From contig CAJTQF010000002.1 in NCBI GenBank assembly GCA_910578565.1, forward strand, positions 185,658-249,657: a stretch of DNA of 64,000 bases. Reading direction: 5' to 3'. Origin of the DNA: an uncultured Christensenella sp. GTDB taxonomy: Bacteria; Bacillota; Clostridia; Christensenellales; Borkfalkiaceae. Below, in pieces: positions 1 to 7,454 of the stretch. The translations under genes were made by a program, and so were the position numbers. Under the pieces are notes generated by a model that saw only the letters and a program-made list of their open reading frames with translations, had not been told where the DNA came from and ran no database searches. The stretch's first letter is position 1, and every line of letters begins with the position of its first letter.

Positions 1-404
1 TGCTTTTTGTCGCCAAGACTTGAACCGAGCGAGAGATATACTTCATTCCGTTCAAGGGCGACGCGGGCGGCAACGCAGTCGAATTTTCTGCTCATAGGCG
101 CTTCGGGTTTTTTAACGGTGACGCTAACACTTTCAACGCTTTCAAAATTTTCGGTTATGCAAAAAGCGCATTCGTAGGCAAGTTTTTCAATCAAATTGAA
201 AACGTTGCCCTGCACCGCCGCGGCAATTGTTTTACAAACTTTTGCGTAGTTTACCGTGCGACTTATATCATCGTCCTTGGCGGCGGCGTAAAAGTCGGTC
301 CGTATATCCGCGTCCACAATAAATTTTTGCGGGGCGGTCTTTTCATCCGGGTTAACGCCGTGGCAGGCTTCGAATTCAAGTCCGCGAATCTGTATTTCGT
401 TCAT
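1..404 (-). CDS. folB: Bifunctional dihydroneopterin aldolase / HPPK (FolB-FolK fusion), partial
   Basis: The start codon at 404 has GGAGGAG just upstream, and the gene runs off the left edge of the window. Residues 1 to about 117 read as dihydroneopterin aldolase: MNEIQIRGLEFEACHGVNPD opens the FolB fold and ends in a SVSVTVKKPEAP strand typical of the family. Without a stop, the frame continues into EVYLSLGSSLGDKKQ, the canonical start of 6-hydroxymethyl-dihydropterin pyrophosphokinase (FolK). Together these domains carry two consecutive steps of dihydrofolate synthesis. The start overlaps the end of folP by 29 bases, so the two are translationally coupled. The FolK part is almost entirely outside the window, so its completeness cannot be judged. 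Confidence 0.9.
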   Translation of the reverse strand, partial: MNEIQIRGLEFEACHGVNPDEKTAPQKFIVDADIRTDFYAAAKDDDISRTVNYAKVCKTIAAAVQGNVFNLIEKLAYECAFCITENFESVESVSVTVKKPEAPMSRKFDCVAARVALERNEVYLSLGSSLGDKK

Positions 405-1182
405 ACTCCTCCTTTATCGCCTGCGCGTTTTCCTTTACGTCGTGCACGCGCACAAAAAGAATTTTATTTCTCGCGGCAAGCCGCGTGCTTTCAACCGTCT
501 GTAAAAGTCTGTCCTTTATTTCGCCGCCGAACATGGACTTGCGGCTTGTTCCCAGCAGCAACGGATAGCCCAGCACGGACAGGCGGTGATAACCGTTTAA
601 AAGTTCCCAGTTCTGTTCTTTGGACTTTGCGAACCCTATGCCGCCGTCCAGACAGATTTTATCCCTGTCTATGCCCTTTTCAACGGCAAATTGCGCCTGC
701 CGCCGCAAAAACGAAGTTACGGGCTGCCAAATATCGCCTTCGAGCGGCTGCTTCGCATTGTGCATTATGCAAACCGAAGCGTTACGCTTTGCAACAATTT
801 CCGCCATTGCCCCGTCAAGCGAAAGACCCCATATGTCGTTTATCATATCCGCGCCCAAATCAAGCGCCGCTTCCGCGCTCTTCGCAAAATAGGTGTCAAC
901 GGAAACCGGTATACCGAAATTTTGCTTAATCAGCCGTAGCGGCTTTTCAAAACGCGAAATTTCTTCTTCGGCGGAAACTTCAACGTAATTCGGGCGCGTG
1001 GATTGCGCGCCAACGTCTATAACCGCCGCGCCGTCTTTTACCGCCCTTTCAACCGCTTTTAAAACGGTGTACTCGTCCTTGCGGCTGTCCGCAAAAAACG
1101 AGTCCGGCGTAAGATTTACAATCGCCATTACGTAGGTGTAGTTTTCAAATTTTTTGCCGCCGATTATCATTTTAATATCCAC
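376..1182 (-). CDS. folP: Dihydropteroate synthase
   Basis: A 268-aa TIM-barrel enzyme that condenses the pterin pyrophosphate with p-aminobenzoate. The diagnostic MAIVNLTPDSFFADS pterin-binding motif is at residues 19-33. It is followed by DVGAQSTRP (about 57-65), SVDTY (about 94-98), the MINDIWG segment (about 112-118) and LLGTSRKSMFG near residue 212. Length is normal for the family. The start overlaps the folC stop by 16 bases, and the 3' end overlaps folB-folK, so folC-folP-folB/K form one tightly packed folate operon on the minus strand. Confidence 0.95.
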   Translation of the reverse strand: MDIKMIIGGKKFENYTYVMAIVNLTPDSFFADSRKDEYTVLKAVERAVKDGAAVIDVGAQSTRPNYVEVSAEEEISRFEKPLRLIKQNFGIPVSVDTYFAKSAEAALDLGADMINDIWGLSLDGAMAEIVAKRNASVCIMHNAKQPLEGDIWQPVTSFLRRQAQFAVEKGIDRDKICLDGGIGFAKSKEQNWELLNGYHRLSVLGYPLLLGTSRKSMFGGEIKDRLLQTVESTRLAARNKILFVRVHDVKENAQAIKEEYERNTDSRT

Positions 1183-2309
1183 TCTTTAGCTTTTTTTAAA
1201 AGTGTGAACGAACCGCAAACCGTCACAGTTTCGCTCCGCGCCTTTTCAAGCGCGGAAACTATGCAGTCGGCTTGTTCCGCCGCGCCGAAATGTTTTTTAC
1301 AAATACCGAAAATTTTATCCCCGTCCATTGCCCTGTACGATTCGGGTACAACTGCTATTATCCCGCCCGCGCGCTCTTTTACAAGTTCAAGGCATTTGTC
1401 TGCGTCTTTATCGGACAGACAACCGAACACAAGCGTGTTTTTATCCGCTTGGTAATCCCTTAAAAAATGCGCGAGATTTTCAAAACTCTGCGGATTGTGC
1501 GCGCCGTCGAGAATATAAGTTTTATCCTTTTTTATTACTTCAAGCCGACCGCCAAGGCAGGCGTTTTCAATGCCCAGTTTTATATATTTTTCTTCTATGC
1601 CCAATATCCTTGCGGCGCAAGCCGCCGCGCCCGCATTATAGGGCTGTGCATTGCCGTGCATTTTAAGGCAGTAACCGCAGGGCGGAGCAAACCGGACGCC
1701 TGCGTTTTCAAAATACTTTTTTGCTTCTTCCGTCTGCAACGAACTTACCACCGCGGGACAGTTCTTTATAATGCCCGCTTTCTGCCCGCATATCCGTTCG
1801 ACCGTGTTGCCCAGATATTGCGTATGTTCCAGAGAAACCGAAGTTATTATTGCAACTTCCTTTTTATAAATCGCATTTGTCGCGTCGGTCAGTCCGCCCA
1901 GACCGCACTCTATAACGGCGTATTCGCAACCGCTTTCCGCAAAGGCGAAAATCGTTCCCGCGGTTTCTATTTCAAAGGAAGTTGCGCCGAGTACTGCGCC
2001 GTATGCGTAAGCCTTTGAAAAACAGTCGGCTAAAAATTTTTCGTTTACGGGCTGCCCGTCAATGCGGAACTGTTCAAAATAGCCGTAAACTTCGGGGGAC
2101 GTAAACGTTCCCGTCTTTTTGCCCGCGGCAATCAGTACCGACGTAAGATATTCCGCCGTAGAACCCTTGCCGTTGGTACCCGCTATGTGCGCAATTTTCA
2201 ATTTGCAATCGGGTCGTCCCAGCCTGTCTAAAATTTCGCGGGTACGGTCCGTTCCGAAATTGAAACCGCTTGCGCGCATACTCTTTATCTGTTCAAAAAT
2301 TTTTTCCAT
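1167..2309 (-). CDS. folC: Folylpolyglutamate synthase / dihydrofolate synthase
   Basis: A 380-aa Mur-ligase-family enzyme adding glutamate to dihydropteroate and folates. The ATP P-loop HIAGTNGKGST lies near residues 41-51, the VIECGLGGLTDATN motif follows, and the C-terminal domain has ILDGAHNPQS and FGCLSDKD. The start at 2309 was chosen because MEKIFEQIKSMRASGFNFGT aligns with normal FolC N-termini. The frame stays open for 37 more codons upstream, but that stretch covers a terminator hairpin and is better read as an untranslated leader. No Shine-Dalgarno is visible before 2309, because the T-run of the hairpin directly abuts the ATG. First gene of the folate operon. Confidence 0.93.
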   Translation of the reverse strand: MEKIFEQIKSMRASGFNFGTDRTREILDRLGRPDCKLKIAHIAGTNGKGSTAEYLTSVLIAAGKKTGTFTSPEVYGYFEQFRIDGQPVNEKFLADCFSKAYAYGAVLGATSFEIETAGTIFAFAESGCEYAVIECGLGGLTDATNAIYKKEVAIITSVSLEHTQYLGNTVERICGQKAGIIKNCPAVVSSLQTEEAKKYFENAGVRFAPPCGYCLKMHGNAQPYNAGAAACAARILGIEEKYIKLGIENACLGGRLEVIKKDKTYILDGAHNPQSFENLAHFLRDYQADKNTLVFGCLSDKDADKCLELVKERAGGIIAVVPESYRAMDGDKIFGICKKHFGAAEQADCIVSALEKARSETVTVCGSFTLLKKAKEWILK

Positions 2310-2427
2310 AAAAAAAACGCCGAACGGCGCCCGTAAAAAATGTATTTTAAGGACGCGCACATCAACCGCAGACAAAAGCCTTTCGTTCGGCGGACGTCCA
2401 ACCGCCGACACTTTACGCATCAGTGCT
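2310..2427 (-). promoter_or_regulatory. Attenuator-like leader of the folate operon
   Basis: About 115 nt lie between the promoter and the folC ATG. The leader contains the hairpin GGCGG-TTGGACGT-CCGCC and, immediately before the ATG, a compact GC-rich hairpin (2317-2330) followed by eight T in the sense direction, which is an intrinsic terminator. The upstream segment CGCCGAACG (2384-2392) is the exact complement of CGTTCGGCG in the terminator (2319-2327), so the two structures could be mutually exclusive. It does not match the tetrahydrofolate riboswitch consensus as I remember it. The ligand, if any, is unknown. Confidence 0.45.
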
Positions 2428-2432
2428 TTTTA

Positions 2433-2461
2433 ATTATAACACCCGCGCCGCGCCAAATCAA
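2433..2461 (-). promoter_or_regulatory. Sigma-A promoter of the folate operon
   Basis: On the minus strand, -35 TTGATT (2456-2461), 17-bp spacer, -10 TATAAT (2433-2438). The start point would be near 2427. Confidence 0.75.
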
Positions 2462-2495
2462 GAATATAAAGCCTTATTTTGAAAATACTTATATT

Positions 2496-3170
2496 ATGGC
2501 TCTTATATTTATCCGCACGACGGTTATTTTTATTACCCTTCTGTTTATAATGCGCCTTATGGGCAAAAGCCAGATAGGCGAAATGCAGCCCTTTGAGTTT
2601 GTAATTACTCTCGTAATTGCAGAGCTTGCCTGTATACCTATGGCGGACACTTCCATTCCGCTCCTATACGGCGTAATTGCGATTGTGGCGATATTTATCC
2701 TGCACCAGATTGTTTGGCTTCTTGATTTGTGGTTTAAGCCGATGAAGACGGTAATTTGCGGCTCGCCTTCGATAGTGATAAACCGCAACGGCGTAGTCGA
2801 ACGCGAACTCAGAAAAAACAACCTTGACGTGAGCGACCTTATAGAAAGTATGCGCGCCGCAGGTTACTTTGCTCTCGACGACGTGTACTACGGTCTGTAC
2901 GAAGCCAACGGCAGTTTTTCAGCGCTGGAAAACCCAGACAAGTCCACTTCCACCCTGTCGCTGACTTTGATCGAGAGCGGAACCGTGGACGATAAAAATC
3001 TTAAAAAAGCGGGCATAGACCGCGAAAAGCTCAACGGATTTTTAACCGCACAGAAAGCCAAGCCCAAACAGGTTGTCGTTATGACGGTTAACTCGGAAGG
3101 CAGAGTCTACTTCCAGAAAAAGGGCGAAAAATACAAGATTTTAAAATTAGGGGTGAACGGGGAATGGTAA
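2496..3170 (+). CDS. DUF421 (YetF-like) membrane protein
   Basis: A 224-aa protein with three N-terminal membrane segments (ALIFIRTTVIFITLLFIMRL, then FEFVITLVIAELACIPMA, then LLYGVIAIVAIFILHQIVWL). Next is the DUF421 soluble part with the family signature LMGKSQIGEMQPFEFVITLV and the PSIVINRNGVVERELRKNNL segment. The start at 2496 is preferred because the upstream in-frame sequence is leader of the divergent folC. The gene overlaps the DUF4363 gene by seven bases, a pairing common in Clostridia. YetF-type proteins are expressed in sporulating and stressed Firmicutes, but no biochemical role is established. Confidence 0.85.
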   Translation: MALIFIRTTVIFITLLFIMRLMGKSQIGEMQPFEFVITLVIAELACIPMADTSIPLLYGVIAIVAIFILHQIVWLLDLWFKPMKTVICGSPSIVINRNGVVERELRKNNLDVSDLIESMRAAGYFALDDVYYGLYEANGSFSALENPDKSTSTLSLTLIESGTVDDKNLKKAGIDREKLNGFLTAQKAKPKQVVVMTVNSEGRVYFQKKGEKYKILKLGVNGEW

Positions 3171-3541
3171 AATCGGTAATTTATACGCTCACCGCGATAG
3201 CTTTATGTCTTGTGCTTTTTATATGCGTTGAAATTTACTTAAACAAACAGTTTGACGAATTCGGCGGGGCGATAGACACTCTATACAAAAAAGTAGAAGA
3301 CGAATCCGCCAACCGCGAAGACGGTTACGCCGTAAAAAAAATGTGGCAGGATAAAAAGAGCAAACTGCACATTTTTGTACCGCACAACGATATTTCGTAC
3401 GTGGATTACTGGCTTAACGAAACCTGCGGTCTTATCTACACCGGCGATTACGACGCCGCGCTTTGCAAACTCGAAGTTTTAAAAGAAATCGCAAGCGCAC
3501 TGCCCGGTTCATATACGGTAAGGCTTGAAAATATATTTTAA
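3164..3541 (+). CDS. DUF4363 family protein
   Basis: A 125-aa protein with one N-terminal membrane anchor (SVIYTLTAIALCLVLFICVE) and an extracytoplasmic helical region. ATG overlaps the end of the DUF421 gene, with GGGG just upstream. DUF4363 proteins are regularly encoded directly after DUF421 genes in Clostridia, so the pair probably works together. Function unknown. It ends just before a bidirectional terminator. Confidence 0.75.
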   Translation: MVKSVIYTLTAIALCLVLFICVEIYLNKQFDEFGGAIDTLYKKVEDESANREDGYAVKKMWQDKKSKLHIFVPHNDISYVDYWLNETCGLIYTGDYDAALCKLEVLKEIASALPGSYTVRLENIF

Positions 3542-3563
3542 TTGCGCTCCGCGCAAAACTAAA

Positions 3564-3595
3564 CCGCCGCCCGAACAGAAAGGTTCGGGCGGCGG
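3564..3595. terminator. Bidirectional terminator
   Basis: Thirteen-base perfect stem (CCGCCGCCCGAAC with its complement, loop AGAAAG) followed by an AT-rich tail. It separates the converging DUF4363 and YlmC-like genes. Confidence 0.8.
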
Positions 3596-3600
3596 ATATT

Positions 3601-3948
3601 TTATTCGTACTCGTCGTAACTGCGCCTGTCGTACGCATTTTGCGGCGGACAGGGCGGCGGACAGGGCGGCGGACAACTTTTCGGCGGTCTGCCCTTTGGC
3701 GGCGGCGGACAGTCGGGCTTGTTCTCGAATTTTACAAGAATAGCGTCTTCGCCTATTTTTACAACGTTTTTAATTGGAATAAATTCGTTTTGGCGGGTAA
3801 ATTTAAAGCCCTTGCAACCCGTTACGTAAAAGCCTAAAATATTATTTTCCGGAAAGGAAAACGAAAGGTCGCAAACTTTGCCGAGATGCTTTCCGTCGTT
3901 TAACCCTATTACTTCCTTTTGTTTGAGTTCGGAATATAAAAAGTCCAT
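3601..3948 (-). CDS. YlmC/YmxH-family PRC-barrel protein with Cys-Pro tail
   Basis: A 115-aa protein. Residues 1-75 form a PRC-barrel-like domain of the YlmC/YmxH sporulation family (FLYSELKQKEVIGLNDGKHL, then GKVCDLSF). The tail is unusual: residues 80-102 are almost only Cys, Pro, Lys and Gly (DCPPPP, PPPCPPPCPPQ) before an acidic Tyr-rich end. The DNA there is a short tandem repeat (GGGCGGCGGACA). A Cys/Pro-rich extension could be cross-linked in a spore coat, but that is inference. Start chosen at the ATG opening the conserved domain. Confidence 0.7.
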   Translation of the reverse strand: MDFLYSELKQKEVIGLNDGKHLGKVCDLSFSFPENNILGFYVTGCKGFKFTRQNEFIPIKNVVKIGEDAILVKFENKPDCPPPPKGRPPKSCPPPCPPPCPPQNAYDRRSYDEYE

Positions 3949-3961
3949 AAAATAATATATG

Positions 3962-3989
3962 CGGCAGGACTTAAAATTAAGTCCTGCCG
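3962..3989 (-). terminator. Terminator after the CvpA-like gene
   Basis: Thirteen-base inverted repeat CGGCAGGACTTAA / TTAAGTCCTGCCG, just downstream of the CvpA-like stop codon in the minus direction. The following T-tract is weak. Confidence 0.55.
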
Positions 3990-4000
3990 TCGTAATTAAT

Positions 4001-4588
4001 TCAACCGTTTGGCACCTGATGCGTAAAATTTTCTCTGAACCAGTCAGGAAGGGAAGCCAGCGGGTTCGCTTCAAGCAGTTTATCGAGTTTGAAAAAGCTG
4101 CCCGCAAGAGTTTTATGGAAGTCTTCGTAAGTCGAACCGCCTATCCAGTAAATTATCTGGAATACAAAAAGGGTCAACAAAATTGCGACAATCAGAAAGA
4201 AGAAAATCCCCAAAAATCTGTTTACCACTTTAAATACGGGATTGTTTATTTCCATAATGCGTTTTAACAGGAACACTATGAGAACGCGCAAAGCCGAAAC
4301 AATTATAAACAGTATTATATAGTAAACGATAATTTCTATATGAATTTGCAGCAGGAAATCGCAGAACTTGTTTTTATCGGTAAGCGCCTGAATAAACTTT
4401 TCGAGAATATCGTGGACAAAGGGAATTTCCAGAACCAGACCGCCCACCAGATAGCAGACGAGTATGGAAATGATAATACCGAAAATCCCGCCCGTGAAAA
4501 ATTTAAGCCCCTTGCCGAAGCCTACAAGCGCGCCTATTAATATAAACGCGGCAACCACCGCTATTGCAATCCAATCCGCAAGAATCAT
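4001..4588 (-). CDS. CvpA-like membrane protein
   Basis: A 195-aa protein with four hydrophobic segments: residues 5-30 with the small-residue rich LIGALVGFGKGLKFFTGGIF typical of CvpA, then about 33-52, 85-108 and 125-148. There is a soluble C-terminal tail. Layout and the G-x-x-x-G-rich first helix match the colicin-V-production family. Its role in Firmicutes is not defined. It stands alone, with a terminator behind it. Confidence 0.55.
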   Translation of the reverse strand: MILADWIAIAVVAAFILIGALVGFGKGLKFFTGGIFGIIISILVCYLVGGLVLEIPFVHDILEKFIQALTDKNKFCDFLLQIHIEIIVYYIILFIIVSALRVLIVFLLKRIMEINNPVFKVVNRFLGIFFFLIVAILLTLFVFQIIYWIGGSTYEDFHKTLAGSFFKLDKLLEANPLASLPDWFRENFTHQVPNG

Positions 4589-4731
4589 ATGCCGCCCCTT
4601 GATTAGTTTTAATTGATTGTTGCCGCTTTGTAAAAAAATTATTCACTTGTAAGTATTTTTGTAAAGCGCATAAAAAGTATAACACACCGCGTTTTATTTT
4701 GCAACGATAAAAATGCACTGCTGTATAAAAA

Positions 4732-4755
4732 AGCGAACGGGCTTTGCCGTTCGCT
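4732..4755 (-). terminator. Terminator of the spoIIGA-sigE-sigG operon
   Basis: GCGAACGG / CCGTTCGC stem followed in the minus direction by a run of T. It lies just after the sigG stop codon. Confidence 0.8.
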
Positions 4756-4760
4756 CTTTG

Positions 4761-5531
4761 TTACGATATACACGATTTAATTTGTTTTAACGCGGTCTTT
4801 TCCAATCTTGAAACCTGCGCCTGCGATATTCCCACTTCCTGCGAAATTTCAGTCTGGGTCTTCCCTTCGAAATACCGCAAAAACAGTATCTTTTTCTCTC
4901 TGCCTTCAAGTCTCGAAATAGCTTCGTACAGAGCCGCTTTCTCCGTCCACACTTCGTCGTTATTCTTGGTGTCGAATATCTGGTCCATTAAAAGCAGCGT
5001 ATCGCCCGACTTGTTGTAAACGGGTTCGTACAGCGATACTGGGTCGGAAATTGCGTCCAGAGCGTAAGCAACTTCGGATACGGCAATGTTCATCTCCTTT
5101 GCTATTTTGTCATAGGTTACTTCTTCGTCGTCCGCTTCCAGCTTTTCGCGCACTTTTAACACCTGATACGCCGTGTCGCGTATCGAGCGCGAAACGCGCA
5201 GACTGTTTCCGTCCCTTAAATACCTTTTTATTTCGCCGAGTATCATAGGCACGGCGTAGGTCGAAAATTTAACACCCACAGAAATATCGAAGTTGTCAAT
5301 CGCCTTGATAAGCCCCACGCAACCCGCCTGAAAAACGTCGTCCGCGTTGGCGTTTTTCGCCCAGAACCTGCGCACCAGCGACAGCACAAGGCGCATATTG
5401 CCGACGATAAATTTTTCACGCGCGGCATTGTCGCCGCCCTTTAATTTTATCATCAGTTCTTCCTGCTCTTTAGAATTCAGCAACGGTAACCCCGACGTAT
5501 CCACGCCGCAGATAACTACTTTTTGTAACAT
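4761..5531 (-). CDS. sigG: Sporulation sigma factor SigG
   Basis: A 256-aa sigma-70 family factor that drives late forespore genes. Near the N-terminus the segment KVVICGVDTSGLPLLNSKEQ is the SigG hallmark. It is followed by region 2 (NMRLVLSLVRRFWAKN, DDVFQAGCVGLIKAIDNFD, VKFSTYAVPMILGEIKRYLR) and a region 4 helix-turn-helix (GKTQTEISQEVGISQAQVSR). It lies 55 bases after sigE, as in Bacillus and Clostridium. In B. subtilis the gene is read by SigF. I could not find a convincing SigF promoter in the short gap here. Confidence 0.96.
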   Translation of the reverse strand: MLQKVVICGVDTSGLPLLNSKEQEELMIKLKGGDNAAREKFIVGNMRLVLSLVRRFWAKNANADDVFQAGCVGLIKAIDNFDISVGVKFSTYAVPMILGEIKRYLRDGNSLRVSRSIRDTAYQVLKVREKLEADDEEVTYDKIAKEMNIAVSEVAYALDAISDPVSLYEPVYNKSGDTLLLMDQIFDTKNNDEVWTEKAALYEAISRLEGREKKILFLRYFEGKTQTEISQEVGISQAQVSRLEKTALKQIKSCIS

Positions 5532-5586
5532 ACGGTTTTCCCCCTTTTTTTGTATGTACTTAAAACACCAAGGGGAATTATATGTA

Positions 5587-6282
5587 TTAAATCTGTTTTG
5601 AGATGTCCTTTTTGAGTTTTGAAATTATCTTTTTTTCAAGGCGGGAAATATAGCTTTGCGAAATACCCAGTTTGTCCGCAACGTCCTTTTGTGTCATCTC
5701 TTCGCCCCCGTCCAGTGCAAAGCGCATACGCATAATTTTTTGTTCACGCTGGGACAGCTTTGAAAGGGAAGCCCTTAAAAGTTCGCGCTCCACCCCGCCT
5801 TCTATATCGGAGTAGACCGAATCCGCGTCCGTGCCCATAACGTCTGAAAGCAGCAGCTCGTTGCCTTCCCAGTCGGTATTCAAAGGTTCGTCAAAACTCA
5901 CTTCCTGTTTAAGGCGCGACATTCTTCTGAGATACATCAGAATTTCGTTTTCGATACAGCGCGAAGCGTAAGTCGCAAGTTTTATATTCTTTTCCGATTT
6001 GAATGAGTTTATAGCCTTTATAAGCCCGATTGTTCCCACTGACACAAGGTCGTCGCCGTCCACTCCCGCGCCTTCGAACTTTTTGGCTATGTAAACGACA
6101 AGGCGCAGGTTATGTTCTACCAGTTCGGCTTTCGCGCGTTCATCGCCGCTTTCCAGAAGCGAAATTTTGTCGCTCTCCTCTTCCTGCGAAAATGGCAAAG
6201 GAAGCGCCTCTGTGCCGCATATGTAATCGAGCGTGTTTCTGCCTAAAATCAGGGCAAGCAGTTTTTTTATTTTATCAAACAT
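5587..6282 (-). CDS. sigE: Sporulation sigma factor SigE (pro-SigE)
   Basis: A 231-aa mother-cell sigma factor. The first about 27 residues (MFDKIKKLLALILGRN...) correspond to the pro-sequence removed by SpoIIGA, ending before CGTEALPLPFS. Region 2 has NLRLVVYIAKKFEGAGVDGD and IKLATYASRCIENEILMYLR, the most conserved SigE signature. Region 4 has MTQKDVADKLGISQSYISRL. It is encoded immediately downstream of its activating protease, with stop and start practically touching, so synthesis and processing are coupled. Confidence 0.97.
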   Translation of the reverse strand: MFDKIKKLLALILGRNTLDYICGTEALPLPFSQEEESDKISLLESGDERAKAELVEHNLRLVVYIAKKFEGAGVDGDDLVSVGTIGLIKAINSFKSEKNIKLATYASRCIENEILMYLRRMSRLKQEVSFDEPLNTDWEGNELLLSDVMGTDADSVYSDIEGGVERELLRASLSKLSQREQKIMRMRFALDGGEEMTQKDVADKLGISQSYISRLEKKIISKLKKDISKQI

Positions 6283-7062
6283 TTACTCCTCCATAAGGTC
6301 GGGATGAAGCACCGCTCCGCACGCGGTGGGGCTTATTCCTATTTTAACGTTTTTTACCGTTTCGCACTTTTCGCCTCCGTATATTTCAACCTTGTCCGCA
6401 GTGAATATTTTAAGTTTTTTACTCCCTGCAACAGTATGTATTTTTACCGCTTCTTTTATTCCCAACGCGTCAACAAGTTTAAGCGCGGCGGTCAAAGGAA
6501 TTACGCTGACGGGTTGTCCGGAATAATAAACCTTGTTTCCGCTGTCGAAAAAGCCTGAAAGCTCCACGCTTTTCCCGCCCGAAAATATTTTGCACTTGAC
6601 CGTCGTCTTGCCCACCTTTTTCAGTTTGGCGGCAATTTTTCTTGCGAAAATCACCGTCAGCAGCGCGCCGAACAACGGTATTCCGACAGGCACGGACGAG
6701 AGAATAAAACCCGCACCATTCTGAAAATCCAAGCCCGCGAGCGAAAACACGCCGATAAGCGCGCCGCCTAAAAGCGCGGTAAAACCCATAAATACGGCGG
6801 TCATTTTAACATATGCTTTAAATGAATTATACTTGCCGGCTAAAAAACAAATTATAAGTCCCGAAAGTATTTTTACCGCCACCGACCATATTGCGCCCAG
6901 CCTGAACAGCGGAAACACCACGGCAACGCAGGCGCCCAGCGCCGAAGCCGCCACCACCCTGAAAACGCTTGCCCGGTTTTTGCAAACCAGTTTTGCGCAG
7001 TAAAGCAGCGTGAAGTCCATACAAAAGTTTTCAACCACGGCAAGTTCAACGTAAACCTGCAT
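6283..7062 (-). CDS. spoIIGA: Sigma-E processing peptidase SpoIIGA
   Basis: A 259-aa membrane aspartic protease that cleaves pro-SigE in response to a forespore signal. About five hydrophobic segments fill residues 5-150. The cytoplasmic protease half follows, with LSGFFDSGNKVYYSGQPVSV near residue 185; the Asp in FDSGN is the expected catalytic residue. The start at 7062 (MQVYVELAVVENFCMDFTLL) fits the family. A TATAAT (7073-7078) lies only about 10 bases upstream, so translation from a nearly leaderless transcript is possible. Spo0A boxes were looked for but none is convincing. Confidence 0.93.
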   Translation of the reverse strand: MQVYVELAVVENFCMDFTLLYCAKLVCKNRASVFRVVAASALGACVAVVFPLFRLGAIWSVAVKILSGLIICFLAGKYNSFKAYVKMTAVFMGFTALLGGALIGVFSLAGLDFQNGAGFILSSVPVGIPLFGALLTVIFARKIAAKLKKVGKTTVKCKIFSGGKSVELSGFFDSGNKVYYSGQPVSVIPLTAALKLVDALGIKEAVKIHTVAGSKKLKIFTADKVEIYGGEKCETVKNVKIGISPTACGAVLHPDLMEE

Positions 7063-7454
7063 TGTAACAGGTATTATAGCGGCTAAACCGCGACGTAAAA
7101 TAAATAATAAAGGCGAAATCTGACGTATTTTGCCGACGCGGTAAAACGCTTGCAAAATAACAGCCGCCGTGATATACTTGTTATGCTTAATACCTTGAAT
7201 ATGGGAAAAAAGATTAAATTTTCCCCGTTTGTCCGTATTTTTTTATACGGTTTTATTTGCGTGACTTTGGTTACGTATTATTTTTGTTAAATGTTACAGA
7301 ATAAGAATACGGCATATCTGTATCCTTGTGTTCTGTAATATTTATAAATCTAATACGGAAACAACATTTAAGGTATTAAGCAACCGTTGAGGGTACTGTA
7401 TGCGGGCAACCTTTGACGGTTGCCCTTATTTTTTGCCCGCAAAAAGGAGTCAAA
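7063..7454. other. Intergenic region with stacked hairpins before the LRR lipoprotein
   Basis: Gene-free stretch between divergent spoIIGA and the LRR lipoprotein. Reading plus, CCGTAT-TTTTTT-ATACGG followed by TTTTATTT (about 7230-7256) looks like a terminator. TTACAGAA (7295) and TTCTGTAA (7332) can close a long stem over GAATACGG and TGTATCC. GGGCAACC-TTTGAC-GGTTGCCC (7403-7424) is followed by TTATTTTTT. The segment GCGGGCAA can instead pair with TTGCCCGC next to the ribosome binding site. No clear plus-strand promoter was found. Confidence 0.5.

Noticed and set aside
327..929. 200-codon plus-strand ORF opposite folP/folB
   Set aside because: Antisense shadow; the minus strand encodes recognised folate enzymes across the same bases.
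2310..2420. N-terminal extension of FolC by 37 residues
   Set aside because: The extra stretch lies over the leader hairpins and does not look like FolC; family starts fit 2309.
2310..2427. Tetrahydrofolate riboswitch
   Set aside because: The conserved core sequences of the THF aptamer, as I remember them, are absent.
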